NCBI GenBank assembly: GCA_963804375.1
Contig: CAWDQE010000014.1
Coordinates: 1,736,001-1,800,000, forward strand
From: JANXQG01 sp963804375
Lineage (GTDB): Bacteria > Planctomycetota > Planctomycetia > Pirellulales > Thermoguttaceae
Direction of reading: 5' to 3'
Length of the DNA stretch: 64,000 nt
Shown piece by piece: positions 52,935 to 61,961 of the stretch; position 1 is the stretch's first letter, and each line of letters starts with the position of its first letter. The position numbers and the translations under genes were made by a program. The notes below the pieces were generated by a model. The model saw only the letters and a list, made by a program, of their open reading frames with translations, had not been told where the DNA came from and did no database searches.

Positions 52935-54284
52935 ATGTCGCGAAGAAATAGCCTTCTGTTGGTAATCCTTCTGAGCACTCTGGCGATGCCATCGTTTGCT
53001 GCGGACACCATCACGATCCGGCCGGCCAGAGACAACACCATGCTGTTGAACCCAGGCAAGGGATGGGTGCAGTATTATGGAGCCGACAAGTACACGAGGG
53101 ACTACATCAGCGTGGGATATACCCGTTGGGCTTGGTCTGACATCGAGCCCAAGGAAGGTCGGTACAACTGGAAAGCGATTGACGATTTCATCAAACAATT
53201 CAAGCATTACGGCAAGAAGACCGGTTTTGGCGTGATGAATGTCAGCACGGGAATCGGGCAGCAGTACGTCACGCCCAAATGGGTCTTTGACGCGGGTGCG
53301 GCTCCACTGGCAGTCCCCGATGCTTCCACGCCAACGGGCCAGCAAATCATTCCCAAAACATGGGATGATCCGGTATTCTTGCGGAAGTTCCACGCGTTCG
53401 TAAAGCTCCTGGGTGGGCGGTACGACGCCAACCCGGACATCGCTTTCATCGACATCCGCTCCTACGGCAACTGGGGCGAGGGACATATCGGCATGCTCGA
53501 TGGCCCCGGCGTTATCCTGACCCCACCCGACAATCTTAAGCAGAACTATTTCTTGCCCTATTTCCAGGCCTTCCCCCATACACAGCTCATCATCCCTTGG
53601 GGCAGCAACTACTACGATTCCATTTACGACTGGGCGGTCGGCCAGGGGGCCGGCATGCGTCGTGACGGGATTCTCAGCAAGTGGTCCAAAGACGGCTCCG
53701 AATGCCTGCGTGCCCACGCCCGTCATCCATCCGTGTTCGAGTATTGCGACGGCTATGCCGACATGAAGAAAAGCGGTTGCTGGAAACCGGACGTGCTACG
53801 AAACGTCTACTTCAAGGGCGGCAAACCGAGTTACATGCAGTGGGATCCGCGGATCTTCGAGGAGAACCGCGACTTTTGCCTGAGCCTCGGCAATTACGTC
53901 GGCTATCATTTCGTCCTGCAGGAAGCAATCGTGCCGAAGGCGTTTCGCCACGACGGGCTGTTGTCCGTGCGGTGGGAGTGGTTGAACGACGGTGTCGCCT
54001 ATCTCTACGAACCCTGCCACGTAGCCATCGCCCTGCTGGATGCCAAGAATAAGGTCGTGCAAAGAAAATGGCTTGCCGGGAGCGATCCGAGGGTGTGGGA
54101 GCCCGGCAATGTCAAGTCGGAGACCTTTGCCGTGCAATTCGCATCGCCGCCGGTGGGGACCTACAAGCTGGCGGTAGGGCTCTTCCTCAACCAGCGTGAC
54201 GATCAGCCTGCTTACCGGCTCGGAATCCAGGGCCGCACTTCCGAGGGCTGGTATGTCCTTTGCGATAAGCTGGAGTGCCAGTAG
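52935..54284 (+). CDS. Exported DUF4832 protein with beta-galactosidase-like barrel
   Basis: 449 residues with a signal peptide (about 1-22). A TIM-barrel-like region (about 40-330) contains Tyr-Ile-Ser-Val-Gly-Tyr-Thr-Arg-Trp-Ala-Trp-Ser and Asp-Ile-Arg-Ser-Tyr-Gly-Asn-Trp-Gly-Glu-Gly. The DUF4832 beta-domain at the end holds Val-Arg-Trp-Glu-Trp-Leu-Asn-Asp-Gly-Val-Ala and Phe-Leu-Asn-Gln-Arg-Asp-Asp. DUF4832 proteins are predicted glycosidases acting on surface or dietary polysaccharides. The GH5 gene lies upstream on the other strand. An ATG at 52935 has a weak GGAATGAGA upstream. Confidence 0.75.
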   Translation: MSRRNSLLLVILLSTLAMPSFAADTITIRPARDNTMLLNPGKGWVQYYGADKYTRDYISVGYTRWAWSDIEPKEGRYNWKAIDDFIKQFKHYGKKTGFGVMNVSTGIGQQYVTPKWVFDAGAAPLAVPDASTPTGQQIIPKTWDDPVFLRKFHAFVKLLGGRYDANPDIAFIDIRSYGNWGEGHIGMLDGPGVILTPPDNLKQNYFLPYFQAFPHTQLIIPWGSNYYDSIYDWAVGQGAGMRRDGILSKWSKDGSECLRAHARHPSVFEYCDGYADMKKSGCWKPDVLRNVYFKGGKPSYMQWDPRIFEENRDFCLSLGNYVGYHFVLQEAIVPKAFRHDGLLSVRWEWLNDGVAYLYEPCHVAIALLDAKNKVVQRKWLAGSDPRVWEPGNVKSETFAVQFASPPVGTYKLAVGLFLNQRDDQPAYRLGIQGRTSEGWYVLCDKLECQ

Positions 54285-54305
54285 CCGCTTGCGGACTAGG
54301 CACAT

Positions 54306-54764
54306 GTGAGGGCGATCCTTCTATGGCCTCCGCCCCAGTTCCAAAAACGCTTCGTCGTCCGATCTGCCCGCAACGCCGAGTTCTTCCGCTCGGAGCGTCC
54401 TTGGGCCGCAATCCAAATCAGTGCCCATGATGATTTCCCCATGCCCGATGCCGAGAACCGCGTCGGGCTGCTGCGGCTGGTCTTCGAGGATACCGAGGAG
54501 CCTGACACGCCCGCGTCGTTCACTGCAGCCCTGGCGAGCGAGATTCTCGCCTTCGTCGAGCAGATGTGGGACCAAGTGGAAGTGTTCCTGATCCACTGCG
54601 AGGTCGGGCTGTCGCGGTCGCCGGCAGTCGCAGCAGCCTTATGCCAGATCTATTACCAGCATGACAGCGGCTGGTTCGAGTCGATCTTTCCCAACCGCCT
54701 GGTTTACCGGCTGCTCGTCGAGACGCACGCTTGCCGGCGTGCCGCCCGATTGCCAAGGGCGTAG
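54306..54764 (+). CDS. Dual-specificity / tyrosine-phosphatase-like protein
   Basis: 152 residues. The phosphatase loop Cys-x5-Arg is intact in Ile-His-Cys-Glu-Val-Gly-Leu-Ser-Arg-Ser-Pro-Ala-Val (about 97-109), the hallmark of the cysteine-dependent phosphatases. The general-acid Asp could lie in Ser-Ala-His-Asp-Asp-Phe. These proteins remove phosphate from Tyr/Ser/Thr or from nucleotides in signalling. The GTG start is uncertain. No kinase or partner is adjacent. Confidence 0.75.
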   Translation: MRAILLWPPPQFQKRFVVRSARNAEFFRSERPWAAIQISAHDDFPMPDAENRVGLLRLVFEDTEEPDTPASFTAALASEILAFVEQMWDQVEVFLIHCEVGLSRSPAVAAALCQIYYQHDSGWFESIFPNRLVYRLLVETHACRRAARLPRA

Positions 54765-54832
54765 GCGGGGACGTATACTGCCAATAGTGGGTTGAGAACC
54801 GAATCCTTGCAAAGATTGCCCCGCACGGCCAG

Positions 54833-55135
54833 ATGTTCCAGAACCAGATCCTCGGCATCCCGATTATCGAAGAGGCCGCACCGAGCGGTTTCCCTGCCCA
54901 GCAGGAACGCGAAATTTACTCGCAGATTCAGGCTGCGATCGACATGCTGCGGTGTCCGTCGTGCGGCAGCTTGAATTACGAAACGACGCTCTTCGTGTTC
55001 TCCAGGGGTACCGAGAAGCTGATCGAATGCCGCAACTGCGGCAATTTTCAGGAAGAAAGGCTGGACGGCAGCAACTTTGAGCACTTGCGGTTCCTTCCTC
55101 GCTACCTTGCCCAAAGTGAGATCGCCGGAGAATAG
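54833..55135 (+). CDS. Small zinc-ribbon protein
   Basis: 100 residues. Two CxxC knuckles (Cys-Pro-Ser-Cys-Gly and Cys-Arg-Asn-Cys-Gly) at about 41-45 and 66-70 form a likely zinc ribbon. Between and after them are Asn-Tyr-Glu-Thr-Thr-Leu-Phe-Val-Phe and Leu-Arg-Phe-Leu-Pro. No known family. It is likely an intracellular small regulatory or nucleic-acid-binding protein. Confidence 0.6.
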   Translation: MFQNQILGIPIIEEAAPSGFPAQQEREIYSQIQAAIDMLRCPSCGSLNYETTLFVFSRGTEKLIECRNCGNFQEERLDGSNFEHLRFLPRYLAQSEIAGE

Positions 55136-55189
55136 GCCCGAATTGGAGGATCGGCCACCGCCAGACTATGTTGTCGATACTGCCAAGCA

Positions 55190-55714
55190 ATGACCACGCC
55201 TAACGTCCAAGTCAGCACCTCGAAGCCCGATCGCCGCCGCTTCCAGTACACGCTTGCCGGCCTGCTTGGCTTTACGACGTTCGTGGCGGTGGTGCTCTCG
55301 CTGTTGAGATCGCTCTACGTCACAGGCGGGCTTGACCTTATCGGCCTGCTGATCCTGGTTCTGGTCATTGGGAGTCTTTACATCCTTTGTATCGCATGGG
55401 CTGTCGGTGACGCTCGGAAGCGAGGCCAGTCCGGTGCCTTAGTCTCGGCGTTGATTGCATGGCTCGGCCCCTTTGGAGCAATTCTTTGGCTCCTGGTGCG
55501 CCCGCCGGTCAAGCCCGTCATTCGATCAGCTATGGGTTGCAGTAATCCCGACAACGCCCTGGCGGCTGCCTTCCAGCTCGATATGGCCGGCGATTGGGAT
55601 GCGGCGGTCGCCCTTTACTGCGAGGTGGCACGCCGTTGGCCAGGACATGAGCCGTACGCCCAGGGACGGATTACAGAGATTGAAGAGAAGCAGAAGCGAG
55701 CAAAGCAGCCATGA
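55190..55714 (+). CDS. Small membrane protein
   Basis: 174 residues. The N-terminus (Arg-Arg-Phe-Gln-Tyr-Thr-Leu-Ala-Gly-Leu-Leu) is the Phe-Gln-type membrane-anchor start found in many planctomycete proteins. About three hydrophobic segments lie at residues 20-40, 48-68 and 80-105. The C-terminus (about 115-174) is charged and helical. Its last codons overlap the ATG of the next gene by four bases (ATGA), so the two are coupled. Function unknown. Confidence 0.6.
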   Translation: MTTPNVQVSTSKPDRRRFQYTLAGLLGFTTFVAVVLSLLRSLYVTGGLDLIGLLILVLVIGSLYILCIAWAVGDARKRGQSGALVSALIAWLGPFGAILWLLVRPPVKPVIRSAMGCSNPDNALAAAFQLDMAGDWDAAVALYCEVARRWPGHEPYAQGRITEIEEKQKRAKQP

Positions 55715-56430
55715 CCACGCCCGAAGCCCAGCCCGATGCACCGCCGCCTCGCCGTTTCCAGTTCAGCCTGCGAGCCCTATTCGGTCTTACCAGCGGCACC
55801 GCGGCCTTCTTCTCCGTTGCAACCACTTTTGGCTACGACAACGCACTGCTTGCACTGGTCGAGGTTCTGATTCTCGTCGGCGTCGTGATATTCTGCAGGA
55901 ATTCGGCCAGGATCGCAGGAAGCGTTTGGCGGCCAGTGGTGTATGGAGCCTCTGCGGGCGTAGCGTGCAGCTCGCTGGTCATGCTGGCCGGTTGGACGTC
56001 GCCAGAGCCTGAATCGTGTTTCCTACAATGCTTCACGATCATGTGCGGCGGTATCGGCTGCGGATTCGCGGTTGATCTCGCCGTTGCATTACGAGCCCAG
56101 CCAAGGGACCCATCAAGCCGCAAGGGCCCGACCGCCGGCTGGGTCCTGGGAGGAATGTTGGCCGGAATGCCAGTCTATTGGGTACTTGTGCCCTGGTACA
56201 CATGCGATCCGATGGGCTACACATTACAAACTGCCGAGCACCTTATATGGGGCAGCATTTACGGAGCGATCGCTGGAGCCGTCATCGATATTGGCATAAA
56301 CCTGCGGCGAGGGTGGTTTCGAGGCTGGCGGCTGCGATTCTCGGCCTTGAGGCTCTTGCTATTGAGCATCGCTGCGGCAGCGGTATATGGAATAGCTCGA
56401 ATGTACTTGATGATGGAAAGCCTTCGGTAG
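55711..56430 (+). CDS. Membrane protein of the Phe-Gln-Phe-anchor type
   Basis: 239 residues with about six hydrophobic segments. The N-terminus (Arg-Arg-Phe-Gln-Phe-Ser-Leu-Arg-Ala-Leu-Phe) repeats the anchor seen in the previous gene. No motif of a known transporter or enzyme is visible. ATGA overlap with the previous gene suggests a two-gene unit. Confidence 0.6.
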   Translation: MTTPEAQPDAPPPRRFQFSLRALFGLTSGTAAFFSVATTFGYDNALLALVEVLILVGVVIFCRNSARIAGSVWRPVVYGASAGVACSSLVMLAGWTSPEPESCFLQCFTIMCGGIGCGFAVDLAVALRAQPRDPSSRKGPTAGWVLGGMLAGMPVYWVLVPWYTCDPMGYTLQTAEHLIWGSIYGAIAGAVIDIGINLRRGWFRGWRLRFSALRLLLLSIAAAAVYGIARMYLMMESLR

Positions 56431-56432
56431 CC

Positions 56433-56525
56433 ATGACCTGCCAGCATCTGCGACAACTCGAAGACGAAATGTTCGCCGCCGGGCACCAGGAGACCTTCCA
56501 ATGCACGACGATTCGTGGCTCGTAG
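56433..56525 (+). CDS. Short ORF upstream of the zinc-motif protein
   Basis: 30 residues (Met-Thr-Cys-Gln-His-Leu-Arg-Gln-Leu-Glu...). It lies directly after the membrane-protein gene and overlaps the start of the next gene by 25 bases in another frame. It may be a separate small protein or the original N-terminus of the next protein lost by a frameshift. The first residues fit short planctomycete proteins that begin with Met-Thr-Cys. Confidence 0.35.
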   Translation: MTCQHLRQLEDEMFAAGHQETFQCTTIRGS

Positions 56526-57091
56526 AAATCGACCCGCACGGCAACTGGCTCTGCGAGCACCTCGATCACACCGGCAACGTCGCTCCGCCAACCAGCTTGA
56601 ACGTGACGCAAGCAATCGTGGAGAATCCCGATGCCGACGAGAAGCGTCGCCGCGGGCATCTGTGGTGCCCGGCCTGCGGGACGTACTGGCGTGTCTGGGA
56701 GCACGATAGGATTGCCAAGCAGTATGTCGCCTGGCCGCCTGTGCATCTGGCCTCCTCTAAGGCTGTCGCAGCGTCGGCTCGATATCGACGGTCGCCCATA
56801 CGGGACATCGACCGAATAATTGCTGCCGCACGCGAACTCCTTCCTGACCTCGTGGTCGAGCAGCACCAGCAATCCTGGCCAGGCGATGACGACGGGCTCT
56901 GGTTCTTCTCCCTGCACGGCATCGCCAAAGACATCCAGCTTGAATCGCCCTCCGGCATGTGCCCGTTCATCGTGGAACACGGCGACATGAAGAGCAGCAC
57001 CGACGCCCAGACCGCCCGATCGGTCGAGGAAGCCGCCGAGAAGGTCGTGGCGTACTTGATGAGCCTGAAAAGAAATCCAGGGCGGAGGTAA
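56501..57091 (+). CDS. Hypothetical protein with a Cys/His zinc-like motif
   Basis: 196 residues. Trp-Leu-Cys-Glu-His-Leu and Trp-Cys-Pro-Ala-Cys-Gly-Thr-Tyr-Trp (about 52-60) may bind a metal. The second half is helical with Arg-Ser-Val-Glu-Glu-Ala-Ala-Glu-Lys-Val-Val. The family is unknown, but similar small proteins occur in planctomycete accessory regions. It is oriented with the preceding genes and opposite to the next. Confidence 0.5.
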   Translation: MHDDSWLVEIDPHGNWLCEHLDHTGNVAPPTSLNVTQAIVENPDADEKRRRGHLWCPACGTYWRVWEHDRIAKQYVAWPPVHLASSKAVAASARYRRSPIRDIDRIIAAARELLPDLVVEQHQQSWPGDDDGLWFFSLHGIAKDIQLESPSGMCPFIVEHGDMKSSTDAQTARSVEEAAEKVVAYLMSLKRNPGRR

Positions 57092-57122
57092 TTTCTGAGC
57101 AGCCGGCAGCCAGGCAGTGCAG

Positions 57123-57617
57123 TCAACTTATCTTGATCCAGTCCGCGTCATCGTTCAATTCGGCGAACTCGCACGCCATCGCGGGATCGCGGAACTCATA
57201 GTCGACGCTGTCGCTATGGGCGGTGATGTCGAAGGGATGCGGGTTCAACGCCTGGTAGAGGCAGTAAGGCAATAAGAGAAGCAACGCCAGCCCCATAACG
57301 ATCCATTTCCGGATGGGGCGTGGAAAATGCTCGGAGATCAGGGGCCATGCGACCCAGCACGCGATGAAGGCCCCGGCGATGATGACCAGCAGACTCCCAA
57401 AACGCATCAGATGCAATCGACGCCCGCATGATGTGCATGCGGGAGCCGTGACGGTGAACACGTCTCCGAAATGCCATAGCAGCCAAGTCCACCAGCCGAT
57501 CGAGCCCGTGATTAGCCTCACGGTGGAGTCGGGCGAAGGACGGCCGCAAACGACGCACTTGTCCGGAAAGCGTGCGTTGTGATTCCTCGGCAGATTGACG
57601 TCTGTACTATACGGCAT
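57123..57617 (-). CDS. Small membrane protein with CxxC motifs
   Basis: 164 residues. The N-terminal part has Cys-Val-Val-Cys-Gly-Arg-Pro and Cys-Thr-Ser-Cys-Gly-Arg-Arg (two CxxC knuckles), suggesting a metal-binding or redox head. Two hydrophobic segments follow at about 72-93 and 105-124, and the tail is acidic. No known function. It converges on the 56501 gene. Confidence 0.6.
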   Translation of the reverse strand: MPYSTDVNLPRNHNARFPDKCVVCGRPSPDSTVRLITGSIGWWTWLLWHFGDVFTVTAPACTSCGRRLHLMRFGSLLVIIAGAFIACWVAWPLISEHFPRPIRKWIVMGLALLLLLPYCLYQALNPHPFDITAHSDSVDYEFRDPAMACEFAELNDDADWIKIS

Positions 57618-58612
57618 GGCGGTGCAGCTCCATCTTAATCAGCAGCCTCGACAATCATCTTCATCGCTCGCTTGACCGCTGTCAACCAGCCATGCCGCCG
57701 TCGGGGCATCGGACATGCCCCTCCATTGCCTTCTTCACAGCCGGCTCCACGCTGCCCCCGCACGCTCATCTCCAGCAGGGCGGCCAGCCCGGTCTTCATG
57801 GTCGATCATAACGGAGTCTCCATGTTCACGCTCGCCATGTCGGCCGGCGTTCTTCATCATCGGTTGATCCAGTTGCCTGCGAACTCTGGTTTGAGACCGC
57901 CTGCTGAAGTTGCCCATGCACTTGGCTGTGAGGTTGGAGATCTTGACAGCCATGTTCACGAAGGTGTGGACCGCGATCTCGTTGGCGGTAGCGTTTTCGC
58001 CCGGAGGTCCATCACGTGTGTCCACCCGATTGCTTGATAGCACCGCTTTCAAGCTGGCTTTTCAGCCGCATTTTCATGGGACATCGTATCCTTCGGTCGT
58101 ACAGCCCGGCGTGAAAGCCCGGTTGAAGCCCGCTGTGAAGGTGCCAAATTGCAGCCGATGGCAGGCACGGGGGCTTGAAAAGTGTGCTTGAACCGGATGT
58201 TCAGCGTCGACTTCAGCCGCCTTTTGACCACCAAGCCCTCAAAAGAGGGTCTGCAACAGGCCCTTTGACGGGCTGCATGTGAGGCTGGGTTCCGAAGCCG
58301 CCCGCAGACGTGGGGGAGCAAGGCCGGGGCCGTGGCGGCGGTGGCCTCGGCAAGGTGCAGTTGTGGCTGGAGATGCTGCTGAAGACGCCTACTCTGCTAT
58401 CTGCACCCAGGCCCGCATTGCCCTACGACCCGTAGAGGCTGGCTGGGTAAGCCGCTCTTGAATCCATAATTGCGGGGAGTAGAATGGGGCGAAGTCAAAC
58501 GGTCGCGAGACCTACGGGAACGGAGTCTAGTGCGAAGACCATCCCGGAGGACAATGGGATAGTTTAGGACTTCGTCGTCCCGTAGAGCGAACTTGCACAG
58601 TTTGAGGCCGGT
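57618..58612. other. Gap with no supported gene
   Basis: 995 bases. Short open frames on both strands (for example 57672-58037 and the minus frame 57735-58052) have no recognisable motif. A GAAAGCCCGGTTGAAGCCCG segment near 58108 and scattered GC-rich short repeats are the only structure I see. Confidence 0.4.
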
Positions 58613-59026
58613 ATGCCTTCGATCAGTGAATGGACTTCCGAGTCGCGGAGAATGCGTTTTGACTTTCACGGCGGTTTCATGGATGGGCAAGTCGTCGTCG
58701 GCAAGCCTTCGATCAAGGACGACAACACGCCGCTGCTGTGGCGGTACTATTACCTGACAGATGGAGGTCGTATCGGCACGCGGTTTGACGAATACCAGCA
58801 GGACGTCCGGCAGTCGGAGATCAGTACCCTTGATGCGATAAAGGAAGCCATGGACGCAAACGACCATCGCACCGCAAGGGAACTCTACAAGAAATACCGT
58901 ATAGGAAAATATGGCCAAACTTATGAGGTTACGCAGCGAGAGGAGCGGCCGGACGAAATCCTGATACGACTGGATGTCGTTGACGACGATACTCTGCCGC
59001 CCGCGGCGGAAAAGCCTGGCGGCTGA
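58613..59026 (+). CDS. Hypothetical cytoplasmic protein
   Basis: 137 residues. No signal peptide or membrane segment. Phe-Asp-Phe-His-Gly-Gly-Phe-Met-Asp-Gly-Gln and Arg-Tyr-Tyr-Tyr-Leu-Thr-Asp-Gly-Gly-Arg-Ile suggest a small beta-fold, and the middle (Ala-Ile-Lys-Glu-Ala-Met...Glu-Leu-Tyr-Lys-Lys-Tyr) is helical. The family is unknown. It lies just before the interrupted DUF1559 gene. Confidence 0.5.
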   Translation: MPSISEWTSESRRMRFDFHGGFMDGQVVVGKPSIKDDNTPLLWRYYYLTDGGRIGTRFDEYQQDVRQSEISTLDAIKEAMDANDHRTARELYKKYRIGKYGQTYEVTQREERPDEILIRLDVVDDDTLPPAAEKPGG

Positions 59027-59201
59027 CGACCTGCCCGTCCCAGCTCCCGCGAGCCCAGCCGTCGGTGCCGGCCAGGCCGTGGCTGCCGCTTGGCAGCGTG
59101 CCTTGCTACGAAGTGCCGCTCGTCGCCTGGTTGCCAGCAGTCTCAACGTGGACGTATACTGGTCGAAGAACACCGAACCAGACTGCTGGCGTCACCAAGC
59201 C

Positions 59202-60053
59202 ATGACCCCGCTTGAATCCCAACCTGACCCGCCGCAACTCGACCGCCACCGCTTCCAGTTCACTCTCAGGGAGGTGCTGGTCGTAACCACGATCTTCGCG
59301 ATCTTGCTGGCGATCCTGCTGCCGCTGCTGAACATCCAGCGTGAGGCGGCACGCAGAGCCAAGTGCATGAACAAGTCAAGGCAGATCGGGTTGGCATTTG
59401 CGAACTACGCCAGCACCTATAGCAATCGGTTCCCGTCGTCGGCATCCCTGACCAAGGCTGCGGATGGCACGCAGACTGTTGGCGGCTGGAGCTACCTGGT
59501 CCGGTTGCTATCTTTCATGCTGATCGCTCCATATAAGCCCTTGCCGTCCAACGGCGATCCGGAGGACACCACGAACCCAGCGATCGTCACGGCCATGAAC
59601 ACCCAGTTCCGTGAATTCGTCTGCCCAAGCGGTCCACGTCGACAAGCATCCAGTTCTCAATCAACCGCGGGCATCACCAACTACAAAGCCATGGGAGCCA
59701 CCACCCGCGGTAGCCTTGTGATGGTGGTGAACCCGCAGGCAACGCCGCCGTATGGCACGATGACGGCAATTCCTGGGACCGTACCGCTTCATCCCGATGG
59801 TGCGATATTTCCGGGCAAGGGCATATTGGCCGCCGATGTCCTGGACGGCCTTTCGCATACGATCTTCATCATCGAAACGATCGACGAGGCGGCCAGCCGC
59901 TGGACCGTTGGCAAAGAAGCCACGCTGGTGGGCATGCCGCAAACCAGTTCGCCCACAGGTACGACACCGCAAGCTGCCCATGCGTATTTCGTCCAGCCCG
60001 GTTTTGACGGCACATGGGGCCCAGACGGGTGCTCGTACAGAATGATGTTATCC
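59202..60053 (+). pseudogene. DUF1559 pilin-like protein, 5' part (split by IS)
   Basis: About 284 residues. The N-terminal segment Arg-Phe-Gln-Phe-Thr-Leu-Arg-Glu-Val-Leu and a hydrophobic stretch (about 24-44), then Arg-Arg-Ala-Lys-Cys-Met-Asn-Lys-Ser-Arg-Gln-Ile-Gly-Leu, are the prepilin-like mark of DUF1559 proteins, which are abundant in planctomycetes. The frame continues into the transposon at 60054. The 3' part resumes at 61463 in the same frame. The gene was whole before the insertion and is now probably inactive. Confidence 0.8.
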
Positions 60054-61346
60054 AGGGAGCATTGGGCAGCCGTATTTGTCGATGTTTTGCCAGAATGTTT
60101 GCCATCGGCCTGGTGTGAGTCGTAAGCTACGTATGGACAATACGGCACTCGCCCCCTCATCCTTCCAACGCGAGCCTGATTTGCACAGCCGCTGCTTGAT
60201 CAAGGTCTTGCACGCCGCCTCCGTCACACCGCTGCCGATCGGCCAGTTCCGCGCTACCGAGTAAGAGTATTTCATCCGCTCCCTCTGGTTTGCCAGGTAG
60301 GTGATCGTCGACACCATGGTCTCTGCATCTTGGGCGTTTTTCAGCACTTTCGTCGAGAGGAACTCCTCCAGCACGGAAAGCAAACGCCCTGTCGCTCCCT
60401 GCTTGTGTTTCAACTGGTGTAACTGGTTCTCCAGCCATGCTTCCCGCTCGGCCTTCCTTTCCTTTCCCTTGCCGGGAAACATCACCACCGCCACCTTGCC
60501 CACGTATTCACTGGCGTGATAGAAATCCAGCGTCTGATAGTCCGTCATGGGCTCCAAGTAGCTCCAGTTGTCGGCAGCCCCATCGCCCAAACCGATGTAC
60601 GGCAGTTGCGGATAGGCATCCTTCACCCGCTCCACTTCCCGACGGAATTTGGCGTGGAACTTTTCCTTCCCATACTCGGGCGTTGCACCCGTATAAATCG
60701 TGTGCAGGCGTTGCCCCTGGGCATCGTAAAAGGCGATGGTCCCGGTCATCGCCAACCGCCATCCGTCCTCTAGCAAAAGCATGCACGTTCCATCCACTCC
60801 GATCCCAATCGAGGCGCAGGGCCGCTCGAATTCCGGCAAGGCATATTCCCACGTCTCCTCCTTGGCCACGGCATAGGCTCCCACCGTATCGCCCAGCGAC
60901 TTGACGTACCGCTTGCAAATCTCCCGATGATTGCATTCCCGCAAATCGTCGACTACCGCATCGGCCCCCGCTTCCGCGTATTTGTAGGAGACGAGCTTCG
61001 CGAATCTCGGCGTGGCGTTGAGAACCATTCGCGACTTCTCTTCCAGCGGGCAAAAAGTCTTGCCTCCCGCAGACGTTTGATAGACATGACGCAACACAGA
61101 GACCGTCCCATACGGCGTCTCGTAATCTTGGCTGGATTGGCCCTTGCTGGTCATGCGCACGGAACCGCACTGGATCGGACTCCCGTCCGTATCGAACTGC
61201 TTGAGTTTCTCCTGCGTGGCCAGCAGGCCGGCTGTCTGGAGACCATCCTGAATCGCTTCCTCGGCCTCTAACATGGAACCGCTTAACGACAACGTGACCT
61301 CAATTGTGATCGAATCCTTACCTTGGCGCGTGATTTGCGCAGTCAT
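60048..61346 (-). CDS. ISKra4-family transposase
   Basis: 432 residues, full length. The DDE-type core is visible: Ile-Gly-Val-Asp-Gly-Thr-Cys (first Asp), Gly-Leu-Gly-Asp-Gly-Ala-Ala-Asn-Trp-type segment (second Asp, here Asp-Gly-Ala-Ala-Asp-Asn-Trp) and Gly-Ser-Gly-Val-Thr-Glu-Ala-Ala-Cys (Glu). Thr-Leu-Asp-Phe-Tyr-His-Ala-Ser-Glu-Tyr-Val and Arg-Trp-Lys-Asp-Glu-Gly-Ala-Ser-Ala-Val fit the ISKra4 group. A GGAGG element precedes the Met-Thr-Ala start. Its last codons lie within the left IS end. Confidence 0.85.
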   Translation of the reverse strand: MTAQITRQGKDSITIEVTLSLSGSMLEAEEAIQDGLQTAGLLATQEKLKQFDTDGSPIQCGSVRMTSKGQSSQDYETPYGTVSVLRHVYQTSAGGKTFCPLEEKSRMVLNATPRFAKLVSYKYAEAGADAVVDDLRECNHREICKRYVKSLGDTVGAYAVAKEETWEYALPEFERPCASIGIGVDGTCMLLLEDGWRLAMTGTIAFYDAQGQRLHTIYTGATPEYGKEKFHAKFRREVERVKDAYPQLPYIGLGDGAADNWSYLEPMTDYQTLDFYHASEYVGKVAVVMFPGKGKERKAEREAWLENQLHQLKHKQGATGRLLSVLEEFLSTKVLKNAQDAETMVSTITYLANQRERMKYSYSVARNWPIGSGVTEAACKTLIKQRLCKSGSRWKDEGASAVLSIRSLRLTPGRWQTFWQNIDKYGCPMLPG

Positions 61347-61462
61347 GGTGATTCCTCCGTGAAAACGCCACACCCGGATCCTCGTTGGACAACTTGGCCA
61401 AGCTTGACGACAGAGCCGGACATTGCTTGAATAACAACACCAGAGGCTACCCAATACATCCC
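60054..61462. mobile_element. IS element of ISKra4 type inserted in the DUF1559 gene
   Basis: About 1.4 kb. The candidate terminal inverted repeats are GGGAGCATTGGGCAGCC at the left (60055-60071) and, read on the other strand, GGGATGTATTGGGTAGCC at the right, with one small gap. Removing 60054-61462 restores the reading frame exactly (Leu-Ser to Ala-Val-Ser), supporting the boundaries to within a few bases. No clear target duplication was found. It carries one transposase gene and little else, so it is probably recent and may still be active. Confidence 0.75.
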
Positions 61463-61756
61463 GCTGTGTCTACATCATCTTATGCGAGCACCCGCCCAGA
61501 CTCTGCCGTTGCAAAAGCCGGCCTGCGAACATTCCTTGCCTATGATTTCAGTCCAACGGGTGCGGACGCGGGCAAATACGAAGATCCTGGCTTCGGGCAG
61601 ACGCCGGCGGCGTATGGCCCATCATCGATGCATCCCGGAATCGTGGTCTGCGGCATGGGCGACGGCTCGGTCCAGGCGTTATCCAAGCAAATCGACGCTG
61701 CCAACTTGTTCTTCGATATCACGAAGAACAACGCCGATCCATATTACCTCCCATGA
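61463..61756 (+). pseudogene. DUF1559 pilin-like protein, 3' part
   Basis: About 97 residues. It holds the family end: His-Pro-Gly-Ile-Val-Val-Cys-Gly-Met-Gly-Asp-Gly-Ser-Val (about 56-69, the Gly-Asp-Gly-Ser-Val is the DUF1559 hallmark) and Asp-Pro-Tyr-Tyr-Leu-Pro at the end. It is in the same frame as the 5' half when the IS is removed. No independent start codon is likely. Confidence 0.85.
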
Positions 61757-61961
61757 TCCGCCGACTGTCTCAACGCCGCCAGTCGCCACGCCTGGGCACG
61801 AGCCTGCAAGCGAAGGGTGGCTGTCGGGCTGGGAGGGTTGGTGATCGGGCTTGCCTGTGTGGAATGGCTGGCAAGACTTTGATTTCATGATGAAAATACA
61901 GTCGGGTACCACGAGAACGCTTGTTCGCGGATAATTGCCGCAGGCATCGGCTGGAAGGGCT

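Noticed and set aside
60048..61470. Target-site duplication of the IS element
   Set aside because: No convincing direct repeat was seen at the two ends.
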